DNA of 12,216 nucleotides from Eggerthellaceae bacterium (GCA_900753095.1 CAADXT010000035.1:1-12216); one strand, 5' to 3'; counted from the first letter of the stretch, positions 1 to 7,182 are shown. The notes: generated from the sequence alone by a model not told the origin. A program made the numbers and translations.

Positions 1-805
1 CTGCCACATTCAACGAGTCGACCCCGTGGGCCATGGGAATCTTCACTGTGTAATCGCAGGCCGCAATGGTGTGCTTCGAAAGGCCATCGCCTTCCGTGCC
101 CATGATGATGGCAAGCTTTTCGCATTCCTTCAACTCCGGGCAATCGAGGCTTACCGAATTATCGTCGAGCGCCATAGCGGCCGTCTTGAAGCCCAAGCTC
201 TGCAGCTTGGCAATGCCGCCCCGAGGCCACTCTTCCCCAGGTGCTTCGCCGATGCGCGTCCAAGGCACCTGGAACACTGTGCCCATAGAAACGCGAACGG
301 CCCTACGATACAGCGGATCGCAGCAGGCGGGCGTGCACAGCACCGCATCGATGCCCAATGCGGCAGCACTGCGAAACGCAGCCCCCACGTTGGTATGGTT
401 GGTGATGTCTTCCAGGATGGCGATGCGGCGGGCATTCGCCACCACTTCCTCGACCGTCGGCAAAGGCTTGCGCCGCATCGCGCACAGCACACCGCGCGTC
501 AGCTCGTAACCAGCGAGTTTTTCCACCTCTTCGGCGGGCATGACAAACACGGTAAGCCCGCCCTCTTCGGCGGACTTGTTGCCACCCATGCGCTCCACCA
601 AACCGGCCATGCGCTTGAAACGGTGCTCGGGCACCAGCAACGAAAGGGGCTGATAGCCCGCTGTCAGCGCACGGTCTATCACCTTGTCAGATTCAGCGAT
701 GAAGATGCCCTTCTCAGGCTCTAAACGATTGCGCAGCTGAAGCTCGGTGAGCCGTGCGTACACATCAAGACGCGGGTCTTCAAGCGAGGTAGGATATTCG
801 ATCAT
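1..805 (-). CDS. SpoU/TrmH-family RNA 2'-O-methyltransferase (3' end missing)
   Basis: I translated this from the reverse strand. The first 268 residues are present and the frame stays open to the window edge. It should be a SAM-dependent 2'-O-ribose methyltransferase acting on rRNA or tRNA in the cytoplasm. All three SpoU knot motifs are visible: motif 1 N-x2-NVGAAFR (residues 136-145), motif 2 IMGTEGDGL (234-242) and motif 3 IPMAHGVDSLNVA (256-268, at the edge). Residues 1-110 form the usual N-terminal substrate-binding region, so it looks like the longer RlmB/TsnR-like type rather than a minimal TrmL. ATG at 805 was chosen because a GAGAG ribosome site sits 5 bases upstream. An in-frame ATG at 817 lacks one. 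The target base cannot be told from sequence. Only the last few residues of the C-terminal knot helix should be missing. Confidence 0.9.
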   Translation of the reverse strand, partial: MIEYPTSLEDPRLDVYARLTELQLRNRLEPEKGIFIAESDKVIDRALTAGYQPLSLLVPEHRFKRMAGLVERMGGNKSAEEGGLTVFVMPAEEVEKLAGYELTRGVLCAMRRKPLPTVEEVVANARRIAILEDITNHTNVGAAFRSAAALGIDAVLCTPACCDPLYRRAVRVSMGTVFQVPWTRIGEAPGEEWPRGGIAKLQSLGFKTAAMALDDNSVSLDCPELKECEKLAIIMGTEGDGLSKHTIAACDYTVKIPMAHGVDSLNVA

Positions 806-885
806 GCAAGCTCTCATTCGCGAACTGGAAAACAACGTTTTTCATCTTACCGCACAGCACCAAAACCAAAGTCCCTGGCATTCTT

Positions 886-1044
886 GGCAAAAAATTGGAC
901 TTGGGAACGATAAGAATCCCAAGCTCATGCCAAACCAAAAGATATCGGCTTGAATTTGGTTCATTTATTCAACAATTTAATAATTTTGTTTGATTATAGC
1001 AGCAGCAGCCTGTAGGCAATCGTTCCCAAGCCTATTTTTTTGCC
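886..1044. repeat. MITE-like element with 26-bp imperfect terminal inverted repeats
   Basis: Positions 886-911 and 1019-1044 are inverted repeats matching at 23 of 26 positions, with no gap. The inner 12 bases (CTTGGGAACGAT) are identical and the outer ends both read GGC followed by an A-run. The 107-bp interior is very AT-rich and has smaller stems (AACCAAA 933-939 with TTTGGTT 955-961; TTGGGA with TCCCAA around 901-919). No ORF or transposase fits. I see no target duplication next to the ends. It fills most of the 319-bp gap 806-1124 between the methyltransferase and the first permease. A paired RNA structure or remnant IS ends are the alternatives. Confidence 0.5.
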
Positions 1045-1124
1045 AGAAGAAGGCTGTTTCCTGGTTTTGAGAACTTTGCCGACGAAATCAGCGCGTGCGC
1101 CGCAGAAAACGGAAACCCGAAATG

Positions 1125-2087
1125 CTACACCACCAGCAGCGCCAAAAGAGGCAGCGTCACCAATGAAAATATGGTGGTGATGAAGGTGCCGCGCGACATG
1201 GTCATGGTGTCGCCGCCGTACGCAAGGCACATCATAATCCCTGATGAGGCAGCCGGCATGGCTGATTCGATCACGATTACCGCCAGGATGTACGGGTCGT
1301 GGATGAAGATACCGCCAACGAAGAAGATAAGCAGCGGCACGCCTGCCAGGCGCATGAACGACGTAAGGTAGCTCCAACCGTCGTTTACCATCTGCTTCAA
1401 CGGCTGCTTGGCAAGCGTGGAGCCGATCACCAGCATGGCGGCAGGCACCGTCATCTGCCCCAGCAAGTTGCAGGTTTGGCCCACGTATCCCGAATCGGTT
1501 ACGCCGAACAGAGCCAGGAACATAGCCACAAAACAGCTGATGAGACAGGGGCTCACGAGCTGCTTGGCAATAGCCTTCACCTGCTCCTTCACCGGCTTTT
1601 TCGCCGCAGCGCCATCGGAGCCTGTGCTTGCAATGAACAGCATGCCCACTGAGAAAAGAAACACGTTGTAGGGGATGTTGTAGACGGCACCGTAGAGCAC
1701 CGCATCGTTTCCCATGATTGCGCCAAGCACCGCGAACCCGATAAAACCCGTGTTGCCGAACGAGATGAGATAGGCGTGCGCGCCCTGCGCCGGCCTCGGC
1801 ACACCTCGGTACACCAAGCGAACGAATATCCAGGCGAAAAGGCACACGAGCACATACAGGACCGTGGAATACACCAGCATCATCATGATAGTGTGCGAAT
1901 CGGGCAAGTTCGTGTTGCTTAGCACCGAGTCCAAGATCATTCCCGGCAGCGTCACCGTCATAACCAGCTTCGAGAGCAACGCGTCGAAATCGTCGTTCAT
2001 CAGATGGATTTTGCGCGCTATCGCACCAAGCAAAACGATGGTGAACAGGATGAGCATCTGCAATCCGGCATGTTGCAGCACTTCCAC
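1125..2087 (-). CDS. AEC (auxin efflux carrier) family permease, copy 1
   Basis: This is an integral membrane transporter of the AEC/Mem_trans family, whose bacterial members export or import small carboxylates or amino acids. The substrate is not known here. About ten hydrophobic segments span the 320 residues, in the usual two five-helix halves around a hydrophilic centre (about residues 155-175, rich in Lys). The conserved helix-breaking stretches with Asn/Pro and Gly (FGNTGFIG, and LPGMILDSVLS near residue 50) are typical of the family. The frame can be extended to a TTG at 2093, but I place the start at GTG 2087. The AAAGGGG ribosome site is 7 bases from GTG and only 1 from TTG, and the paralogue downstream on the map begins with the same MEV-x-QH. 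The C-terminus (residues 290-320) is nearly identical to the paralogue. Confidence 0.9.
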   Translation of the reverse strand: MEVLQHAGLQMLILFTIVLLGAIARKIHLMNDDFDALLSKLVMTVTLPGMILDSVLSNTNLPDSHTIMMMLVYSTVLYVLVCLFAWIFVRLVYRGVPRPAQGAHAYLISFGNTGFIGFAVLGAIMGNDAVLYGAVYNIPYNVFLFSVGMLFIASTGSDGAAAKKPVKEQVKAIAKQLVSPCLISCFVAMFLALFGVTDSGYVGQTCNLLGQMTVPAAMLVIGSTLAKQPLKQMVNDGWSYLTSFMRLAGVPLLIFFVGGIFIHDPYILAVIVIESAMPAASSGIMMCLAYGGDTMTMSRGTFITTIFSLVTLPLLALLVV

Positions 2088-2114
2088 GGACAATCCCCTT
2101 TCAGGCAGCTACCA

Positions 2115-2165
2115 TGCGCCTTTTCGGCGCACCGCAATTATAGGGGAAGCAACCAAAGCGTCCGA
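2115..2165 (-). promoter_or_regulatory. Candidate promoter and 5' hairpin of AEC permease 1
   Basis: On the minus strand a perfect TATAAT lies at 2142-2137, about 50 bases before the GTG start. The hexamer 17 bases further up (TCGGAC, 2165-2160) matches the -35 consensus poorly. A hairpin, TGCGCC-5-GGCGCA (2115-2131), would sit at the very 5' end of the transcript. If real, copy 1 can be transcribed separately from copy 2 despite their tandem order. Confidence 0.35.
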
Positions 2166-2256
2166 TGGGAGGCAAGGCGCTCTGCGCTCAAAGGTGCCCG
2201 AATAGCCCGGTGCGAAGCTGAATGGCCCTTTTGCCAATAGCGCCCGCAAGAGGCGT

Positions 2257-2278
2257 GCTGCCGGGCGCCTTCGGCAGC
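2257..2278 (-). terminator. Hairpin at the stop of AEC permease 2 (weak terminator candidate)
   Basis: GCTGCCG and CGGCAGC pair with an 8-base loop directly at the stop codon of the second permease. There is no T-run after the stem on the minus strand, so it may only attenuate or protect the 3' end. Confidence 0.3.
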
Positions 2279-3237
2279 TATACCACGATGAGCGCGATAA
2301 CCGGCAAGGTGACCAGCGAGAATACCGTAGTAAGGAACGTGCCGCGCGACATGGTGCGCGTGTCGCCATCGTAAGCCAGGCACAGCATGGTGCCGTTCGA
2401 AGCGGCAGGCATCGCCGCCAGCAGCGTGAGGATAGCAAGCAGGTACGAATCGCTGATGAACAGGCCGAACAAGAAGTAGACGATAACAGGCACCACGATA
2501 AGACGGATGATGGTGGTGAGGTATCCCCAGCCATCGAAGAGCATTTCGCGCACGGGCATCTTCGCCAACGTGGAACCGATGATGAGCATGGCCGCCGGCA
2601 CCGTCATGCCGCCCAGAATACTGCACGTTTGGCCGATAGGGCCGTTGTCGGTAATGTGCAACAGGGCCAACGCCATCGCAACGTAGGAGGCGATCATCAC
2701 CGGCTTCGAGAGCGTATGTCCAAGCGCTTTCAGCTGCATCTTCAGGCTGCGCTTTTCCTTCGTCTGCTCATCGTTGCCCGCAACGAAGAACACGCCCAGC
2801 GAGAACAGCACGATATTGAACACGATGTTGAACACTGCCGCGTACAACACCGCGCTTTCGTCGAAAATGGCGGCGAGCACGGCAAAGCCCAAGAAGCCCA
2901 CGTTGCCGAACACCATCATGAAAGCGTGGGCGCCTCGCGCAGGACGGTTGAGCTTGCGATACACGATGTGCGCCACCAAATAGGAAAACACCGAGGCAAA
3001 GGCAAAGTACAAAACCGCATAGCCGAACATGGTGAGGATAACCTCGTCGGGCGGCAGCTGGCTATCGGAAAGCACCGAATTCAAAATGGTGGCAGGAAGG
3101 GTGATGGACATCACCAATTTGGAGAGGTTGCCGTCGAACAGGTCGTCGGTCATGCGCTTTTTCCTTGCGATAAAACCGCACAACATAATTGCGAACAACA
3201 TCAGCATCTGCGTAAACGTGTGCTGAAAAACCTCCAT
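2278..3237 (-). CDS. AEC (auxin efflux carrier) family permease, copy 2
   Basis: A 319-residue membrane transporter of the same AEC family as its neighbour, roughly half identical to it by eye. Both begin MEV-x-QH and both end in GD-TxTMSRGTF followed by FSLVTLP. It has about ten transmembrane segments and a charged central loop (around residues 155-170, NDEQTKEKRS) where such carriers have their cytosolic hinge. ATG at 3237 is preceded by AAGAAGG about 10 bases upstream. It is the upstream gene of the tandem pair, separated from copy 1 by 190 bp. The pair most likely arose by local duplication and then diverged, perhaps in substrate. Nothing nearby reveals the transported compound: no regulator, dehydrogenase or decarboxylase gene sits beside it. 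Confidence 0.9.
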   Translation of the reverse strand: MEVFQHTFTQMLMLFAIMLCGFIARKKRMTDDLFDGNLSKLVMSITLPATILNSVLSDSQLPPDEVILTMFGYAVLYFAFASVFSYLVAHIVYRKLNRPARGAHAFMMVFGNVGFLGFAVLAAIFDESAVLYAAVFNIVFNIVLFSLGVFFVAGNDEQTKEKRSLKMQLKALGHTLSKPVMIASYVAMALALLHITDNGPIGQTCSILGGMTVPAAMLIIGSTLAKMPVREMLFDGWGYLTTIIRLIVVPVIVYFLFGLFISDSYLLAILTLLAAMPAASNGTMLCLAYDGDTRTMSRGTFLTTVFSLVTLPVIALIVV

Positions 3238-3286
3238 TGGAGCAATGCCTTCTTCCCTGCGTATGCCTAATTAATGAACAAAATAA

Positions 3287-3314
3287 CCAGCGAACGTGTT
3301 CAATAGCTCGCTGG
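3287..3314. promoter_or_regulatory. Operator-like inverted repeat upstream of AEC permease 2
   Basis: CCAGCGA (3287-3293) and TCGCTGG (3308-3314) form a perfect 7-bp inverted repeat with a 14-base spacer, giving arm centres about two helical turns apart. It lies 50-77 bases before the start of permease 2, where a promoter is expected. No convincing -10/-35 pair was found. No candidate regulator gene is adjacent. Confidence 0.4.
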
Positions 3315-3468
3315 CCCGCACGCGAGGGTACTCCTGTGCAGCCGCCGAGGTTACAACACGCGCCATTCTTCACAAAACCATAGCAATAGAGCTCATGAAG
3401 CATTTTCTGAAGCTATCGAACAACCCAGAACGAAACCCAACGCTCAAAGAGCAAAGCGAATTTGAGCA

Positions 3469-3485
3469 AACGCCCAAAGGGCGTT
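3469..3485. repeat. Short GC-rich hairpin
   Basis: AACGCCC-AAA-GGGCGTT is a perfect 7-bp stem with a three-base loop. Just left of it (3440-3470) are several GAGC/GCTC words that can pair as alternative stems. No T-run follows on either strand, so its role is open. It lies in the 465-bp gene-free stretch 3238-3702. Confidence 0.4.
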
Positions 3486-3521
3486 AACCAAAACTCGGGG
3501 CATGCGCCAGTAAATCAGCGA

Positions 3522-3619
3522 GCGGCGCCCTGGCGAGTGCAGCTGACTTGAAAGCACGAAGCATAGGCCTTGTGGCCACGCTGAGCGCTTGAAAGTCAGC
3601 TGTGCCGCCAGGGCGCCGC
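3522..3619. repeat. 98-bp self-complementary element
   Basis: The outer arms GCGGCGCCCTGGCG (3522-3535) and its exact complement (3606-3619) pair over 14 bp. After a 3/4-base internal loop, CAGCTGACTT (3540-3549) pairs exactly with 3593-3602. Inside are further pairings: AAGC 3552-3555 with 3587-3590, AGC 3560-3562 with 3580-3582, and GGCC 3566-3569 with 3574-3577 around a TTGT loop. The whole unit can fold into one long hairpin. It starts about 30 bases beyond the groEL terminator. It has no ORF of its own. It is most likely a dispersed palindromic element or a degenerate mobile repeat. Confidence 0.6.
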
Positions 3620-3643
3620 GCAGCGTCATCCCGTATGGAGCGA

Positions 3644-3685
3644 GTGCACAAAAAAGCACCCAGAAGGGTGCTTTTTTCAGTGCAC
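3644..3685. terminator. Rho-independent terminator of groESL
   Basis: A6-GCACCC-AGAA-GGGTGC-T6 at 3650-3677 is a textbook stem with T-runs on both strands, so it can act bidirectionally. Outer GTGCAC words (3644-3649 and 3680-3685) extend the symmetry. It starts 26 bases after the groEL stop. Confidence 0.93.
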
Positions 3686-3702
3686 GAGCGGACGTACCGA
3701 AC

Positions 3703-5337
3703 TTACATCATGCCCATGCCGCCGCCCTGGCCAGCGCCAGCAAGTGCGGACAGGTCGGGACCTTCCTTGGGGATCTCGTTGATGGTTGCCTCGGTGATGA
3801 GGATCAGGCCAGCAACAGATGCTGCGGACTGCAGAGCGGTGCGCGTAACCTTCACAGGGTCGGAAACGCCCATCTCGATCATGCTGCCCTCTTCGCCGTT
3901 TGCGAAGTTGTAGCCTTCGCCCTTCGGGAATGCCTTTGCCTTCTCGACGATAACGGAGCCCTCATAGCCTGCGTTGGTGGCGATGGCGCGCATAGGAGCC
4001 TCGAGTGCCTTGCGGATGATGTCAACGCCAACCTGCTCGTCTGCGTTGGAAACCTCAACGCCGTCAAGAGCGCTGATTGCGTTGATAAGAGCTACGCCGC
4101 CGCCAGCAACGATGCCTTCCTCAACTGCAGCGCGGGTTGCCTGCAAAGCGTCTTCGATGCGGCTCTTCTTTTCCTTGAGCTCGGACTCGGTTGCAGCGCC
4201 AACCTTGAGAACAGCCACGCCGCCGGAAAGCTTGGAGAGGCGCTCCTGAAGCTTTTCCTTGTCGAAGTCGGAGGTAAGGTGCTCCATCTCGTTGCGCATC
4301 TGAGCAACACGAGCATCAACAGCCGCCTTGTCGCCAGCACCGTCAACGATAACGGTTGCGTCCTTGGAAACCTTAACGGTCTTGGCGGTACCAAGAGCAT
4401 CAACGGTTACGTCGGCAAGCGTCATGCCGAAGTCCTTGGAAACTACCTTGCCGCCGGTAACGACTGCGATGTCCTCGAGGATGCGAGCACGGCGGTCACC
4501 AAAGCCAGGAGCCTTGATGGCAACTACGTTCAGGGTGCCGCGCAGCTTGTTAAGCAGCAGGGTGCCCAGAGCTTCGCCCTCAACGTCTTCAGCAACGATG
4601 AGCAGCGGACGACCGGACTTCATGATGCCCTCCAGCAGAGGAACCATGTCCTGGATGGAGGTAACCTTCAAGTCGGTGAGCAGGATGTACGGATCGTTCA
4701 GAACGGCTTCCATGCGCTCGGAGTCGGTTGCCATGTAAGGGGAGATGTAGCCGCGATCGTACTGCATGCCCTGGACAACGTCGATGTCGATGCCGAAGGT
4801 CTGGCTGTCCTCGACGGAGATTGCGCCGTCCTTGCCAACTTCGTCCATTGCCTCGGCGATCTTCTCGCCGATTACTGCGTCACCTGCGGAAATGGTGCCT
4901 ACGTTGGCAATCTGCTCCTTGGTGGAAATCTCGGTTGCATCAGCCTTGATGGCAGCGACAACGGCGTCGGTTGCCTTGTCGATGCCGCGGCGGATGCCCA
5001 GAGCGTCGGCGCCGGCGGTTACGTTGCGCAGGCCTTCGCTTACGATGACGTCGGCGAGCAGGGTTGCGGTGGTGGTACCGTCGCCAGCAACGTCGTTGGT
5101 CTTAACAGCAGCTTCCTTTACCAGCTGAGCACCCATGTTCTCCACCGGATCCTCAAGCTCAACTTCGCGAGCAACGGTAACGCCGTCGTTGGTTACCAAA
5201 GGAGCGCCGAAGGAACGCTCGAGGGCAACGTAGCGGCCCTTAGGTCCGAGGGTTACCTTTACGGCATCTGCCAGCTTCTTAACGCCTTCGGCCATGCCAG
5301 CGCGGGCATCAGCCTCAAACTTGATTTCCTTAGCCAT
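3703..5337 (-). CDS. groEL: Chaperonin GroEL (60 kDa)
   Basis: This is the ATP-dependent barrel chaperonin that folds cytoplasmic proteins with its lid GroES. The 544 residues match the usual length. Visible landmarks are the N-terminal VTLGPKGRYV (28-37), the ATP-binding GDGTTT with catalytic Asp86, the apical domain in the middle third, the VEEGIVAGGG stretch in the C-terminal equatorial domain, and the Gly/Met tail ending GGGMGMM. ATG 5337 follows an AAAGGA ribosome site 8 bases upstream. It is the second gene of the groES-groEL transcript, 102 bases after groES, and ends in a strong terminator. The GGM tail and operon position suggest the housekeeping copy rather than an extra His-rich actinobacterial groEL. 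A 589-codon antisense frame overlaps it but is a by-product of codon bias. Confidence 0.99.
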   Translation of the reverse strand: MAKEIKFEADARAGMAEGVKKLADAVKVTLGPKGRYVALERSFGAPLVTNDGVTVAREVELEDPVENMGAQLVKEAAVKTNDVAGDGTTTATLLADVIVSEGLRNVTAGADALGIRRGIDKATDAVVAAIKADATEISTKEQIANVGTISAGDAVIGEKIAEAMDEVGKDGAISVEDSQTFGIDIDVVQGMQYDRGYISPYMATDSERMEAVLNDPYILLTDLKVTSIQDMVPLLEGIMKSGRPLLIVAEDVEGEALGTLLLNKLRGTLNVVAIKAPGFGDRRARILEDIAVVTGGKVVSKDFGMTLADVTVDALGTAKTVKVSKDATVIVDGAGDKAAVDARVAQMRNEMEHLTSDFDKEKLQERLSKLSGGVAVLKVGAATESELKEKKSRIEDALQATRAAVEEGIVAGGGVALINAISALDGVEVSNADEQVGVDIIRKALEAPMRAIATNAGYEGSVIVEKAKAFPKGEGYNFANGEEGSMIEMGVSDPVKVTRTALQSAASVAGLILITEATINEIPKEGPDLSALAGAGQGGGMGMM

Positions 5338-5376
5338 ATTGAAATTCCTTTCAAATGAAGTAGTACCAAAAGGTAT

Positions 5377-5391
5377 GCGGCCTTACGCCGC
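5377..5391 (-). other. Intercistronic groES-groEL hairpin
   Basis: GCGGC-CTTAC-GCCGC forms a short stem between the two cistrons, without a T-run. It could set the groES to groEL mRNA ratio by protecting or slowing one part of the transcript. That is inference only. Confidence 0.35.
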
Positions 5392-5439
5392 GCCCTTGCG
5401 CCGCCCCGAGTTCTGCAGCGCCAGGCTTAGCCGCGTGGG

Positions 5440-5730
5440 CTATTCAGCGTAAACAGCGTAGATATCGTCTGCGCGAAGGATCAGAACCTTTTCGCCTTCA
5501 ACCTCAACTTCGGTTCCGCCGTACTTGCCGTACAGAACATGGTCGCCAGCCTTTACGGGCATGGGAAGATGCTCACCGTCGTTGTTGACCTTGCCTTCGC
5601 CTACTGCCAGAACAACGCCGGACTGGGGCTTTTCCTTGGACTCTGCAGCGATGTACAGACCACCTGCCGTGGTTTCCTGAGCCTCGTCCTGCTTGACGAT
5701 GATGCGATCACCGAGCGGCTTGAGATTCAT
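5440..5730 (-). CDS. groES: Co-chaperonin GroES (10 kDa)
   Basis: This is the heptameric lid of the GroEL chamber. The 96 residues match the family's length. Typical features are LKPLGDRIIVK near the start, the mobile loop that docks on GroEL (about residues 16-33, EAQETTAGGLYI), the roof loop (about 45-60) and the C-terminal ILRADDIYAV. The frame stays open upstream to 5805, but ATG 5730 is the true start. It gives the canonical N-terminus and has AAAGGAAG six bases before it. The longer frame would run into the CIRCE operator. It is the first gene of the operon, repressed by HrcA at CIRCE, located 62-88 bases before the start. No hrcA gene lies in the window. Confidence 0.98.
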   Translation of the reverse strand: MNLKPLGDRIIVKQDEAQETTAGGLYIAAESKEKPQSGVVLAVGEGKVNNDGEHLPMPVKAGDHVLYGKYGGTEVEVEGEKVLILRADDIYAVYAE

Positions 5731-5791
5731 AATGTACTTCCTTTCGCCATTTGATTCGCGCTCCACAGGGAGCGCGGCTATTACCGAAGTT

Positions 5792-5818
5792 TTAGCACTC
5801 AGCAATTAGGAGTGCTAA
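5792..5818. promoter_or_regulatory. CIRCE operator (HrcA binding site) of groESL
   Basis: TTAGCACTC-N9-GAGTGCTAA is a perfect match to the CIRCE consensus on both arms and in spacing. It sits just downstream of the candidate -10 and so would cover the transcription start, the classic arrangement for heat-shock repression by HrcA. Confidence 0.97.
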
Positions 5819-5827
5819 CGGATATAC

Positions 5828-5855
5828 ATACTAGCAACTTACGCAATGAATGCAA
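5828..5855 (-). promoter_or_regulatory. Candidate groESL promoter
   Basis: On the minus strand TTGCAT (5855-5850), a 16-base spacer and TAGTAT (5833-5828) resemble a housekeeping-sigma promoter. The predicted start near 5821 would put CIRCE at about +3 to +29, which supports the choice. Both hexamers are imperfect. Confidence 0.45.
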
Positions 5856-5871
5856 CTGTTCGTGAAGAAAA

Positions 5872-5892
5872 CTTGAGTGTGTGGCACTTAGA
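5872..5892. promoter_or_regulatory. Possible degenerate HAIR (HspR) site
   Basis: CTTGAGT-N7-ACTTAGA has one perfect HAIR half-site and the correct 7-base spacing. The second half matches the consensus ACTCAAG at only four of seven positions. It lies just upstream of the candidate groESL promoter. Dual HrcA/HspR control is known in some actinobacteria. A chance match cannot be excluded. Confidence 0.3.
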
Positions 5893-5937
5893 TATTTTTC
5901 AGTGACTGTAGCTGCAAAGAATAGGTGTTTGAGCTGG

Positions 5938-6012
5938 GATAACAGGTTATCAGAGAAAGAAATTGCATCCATTTTTGACATCAGGTAACGGAAGGTTTCT
6001 CATTTCGTTACC
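5938..6012. promoter_or_regulatory. Two further palindromes in the groESL upstream region
   Basis: GATAAC-AG-GTTATC (5938-5951) and GGTAACG-N15-CGTTACC (5984-6012) are both perfect inverted repeats. Neither has a T-run, so they look like protein sites rather than terminators. A 60-codon minus-strand frame (5799-5981) crosses the first one but has no ribosome site. No recognisable gene lies in 5731-6126. Confidence 0.4.
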
Positions 6013-6030
6013 ACGCCGTTGCCAAATTTT

Positions 6031-6057
6031 TTGGCACTCAAAGGCTTCGAGTGCTTG
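6031..6057. promoter_or_regulatory. Second, degenerate CIRCE-like element
   Basis: TTGGCACTC-N9-GAGTGCTTG matches CIRCE at 15 of 18 arm positions with exactly the right 9-base spacer. It lies between the Fic terminator and groES, 239 bases from the perfect CIRCE. A small hairpin (GCCAAA-TTT-TTTGGC, 6021-6035) overlaps its left arm. It could mark a second upstream groESL promoter or be a relic. Confidence 0.5.
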
Positions 6058-6083
6058 ATGCACGCGGTGCCGCCCAGGCAAAA

Positions 6084-6120
6084 TGCCGCAGCCGGAGAAT
6101 GAACGGCCCAAGCTGCGGCA
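6084..6120 (-). terminator. Terminator of the fic gene
   Basis: TGCCGCAGC and its exact complement (9-bp stem, 19-base loop) begin seven bases after the Fic stop codon. On the minus strand the stem is followed by ATTTTG. The loop is long but the position is right. Confidence 0.55.
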
Positions 6121-6126
6121 AGCCCG

Positions 6127-7182
6127 CTACTTCCCTACCTGCCAATTAAGCTGATAGCACGTTGCACGCGCTGCGCCCACCTTTAGCACCGCTCCCTCCT
6201 TCACCATCTTCTGCAGCGTTCGCTCAATGGTACGCGCGCCGGACGTTGGGCACATCTTCTGTATCTCGCGCTTTGAGATGGGCACGATGGCTTTCGCCAG
6301 GCAATCCCTGATTAGCTCTTCGCTGCTATTCGGAGCGTTGATGACGTTGAGCCTTTCATCGAGTTCCCGGTAGCGGGAAAATACAATGCCCAAGAAGTAA
6401 CTAACGAACGGCAAGTAATCGTTTTCCCGCGCAGCCCAGCCAGCCGAACTTTCCTGCAAGACTTCGTAATAGGTTTGCTTGGTGCGTTCGATTTCGCGCT
6501 CTAGGGAAAGGTATTTCCCTACGGTATAGCCATTTTGATACAGCATCAGAAGCATAAGAAGCCTGCTCATACGGCCATTGCCATCGGATAAAGGATGAAT
6601 GCTCACAAAGTCAAATATGAACTGAGCAACGCAGAGCAATGGGCTGAACACCCCTTGTTTGATTGATTCGTTGTACGTTTGGCAAAGGGACTCCACAGCA
6701 CCCGGCGTGACAACCGCACTGGTAGGCACAAAGCGTGTTCGGAGTGTGCCGTCGGTCAAGCGTTCAACAATAGCGTTGTCGGAATCTTTCCACTTTCCCG
6801 CAAATGATGCATCTTCGTAGCGATACAAGTCTCGATGCAATTGAAGGATAAGGTTCGGCGTTACTGTCATATGGGCATACCGCTCATGGATAAGATCCAG
6901 CACGTACCGATATCCCGCAATTTCGCGTTCATTGCGGTTATGAGGCGCGACCTTTTCTGCAGCCAAAGCCTCCAAGCGAACATCAGTGGTTTCGATGCCT
7001 TCGATTTTGTTCGACGAGCCAATGCTTTGCACGCGAGCCACAGCTGCGAGCTTTTCGAATGGTTCAGGCTTCAGAGCCTGGTACAGCTCCTGCTTGCCCT
7101 TGTATTCGTGAATAGCGGCTACTGCGCCCATGGTTACCGGCGTGCACAGGCTTGGCAACGAAGTGCTGTAGTCAAAGTTCAT
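6127..7182 (-). CDS. Fic/DOC-family protein, class II (self-inhibited), with C-terminal winged helix
   Basis: Fic proteins usually transfer AMP from ATP to a hydroxyl on a target protein, and some also remove it. The 351 residues show the full set of parts. The inhibitory helix motif S-x3-EG (SNKIEG, residues 57-62) is N-terminal to the Fic core, which defines class II. The active-site loop is HPLSDGNGRMSR (196-207) with His196 as catalytic base; Leu replaces the more usual Phe in HPF. Residues 295-350 look like a winged-helix DNA-binding domain (SKREIQKMC...RTIERTLQKMVKEG). Start ATG 7182 has AGGA eight bases upstream. It stands as its own unit with its own promoter and terminator. The three repeated 16-bp sites over its promoter, plus a DNA-binding tail, suggest autoregulation. 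No separate antitoxin gene is adjacent. The target is unknown. Confidence 0.93.
   Translation of the reverse strand: MNFDYSTSLPSLCTPVTMGAVAAIHEYKGKQELYQALKPEPFEKLAAVARVQSIGSSNKIEGIETTDVRLEALAAEKVAPHNRNEREIAGYRYVLDLIHERYAHMTVTPNLILQLHRDLYRYEDASFAGKWKDSDNAIVERLTDGTLRTRFVPTSAVVTPGAVESLCQTYNESIKQGVFSPLLCVAQFIFDFVSIHPLSDGNGRMSRLLMLLMLYQNGYTVGKYLSLEREIERTKQTYYEVLQESSAGWAARENDYLPFVSYFLGIVFSRYRELDERLNVINAPNSSEELIRDCLAKAIVPISKREIQKMCPTSGARTIERTLQKMVKEGAVLKVGAARATCYQLNWQVGK

Noticed and set aside
994..1845. 283-codon minus-strand frame
   Set aside because: It overlaps AEC permease 1 in another frame, is His/Arg/Cys-rich, and has no hydrophobic or known domain.
2629..3270. 213-codon plus-strand frame
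   Set aside because: It lies opposite AEC permease 2 and is very rich in His, Gln and Arg, typical of a shadow frame.
3444..3659. 71-codon minus-strand frame
   Set aside because: It is produced by the 98-bp palindromic element and crosses the groESL terminator stem region. It has no ribosome site.
3589..5358. 589-codon plus-strand frame opposite groEL
   Set aside because: It is the mirror of the GroEL codon pattern. It has no domain, no ribosome site, and a low-complexity Asn/Val/Leu/Gly composition.
5731..5805. N-terminal extension of GroES
   Set aside because: It would encode through CIRCE. The canonical start with a good ribosome site is at 5730.
5799..5981. 60-codon minus-strand frame upstream of groES
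   Set aside because: It has no ribosome site, ends inside CIRCE and crosses the candidate promoter.
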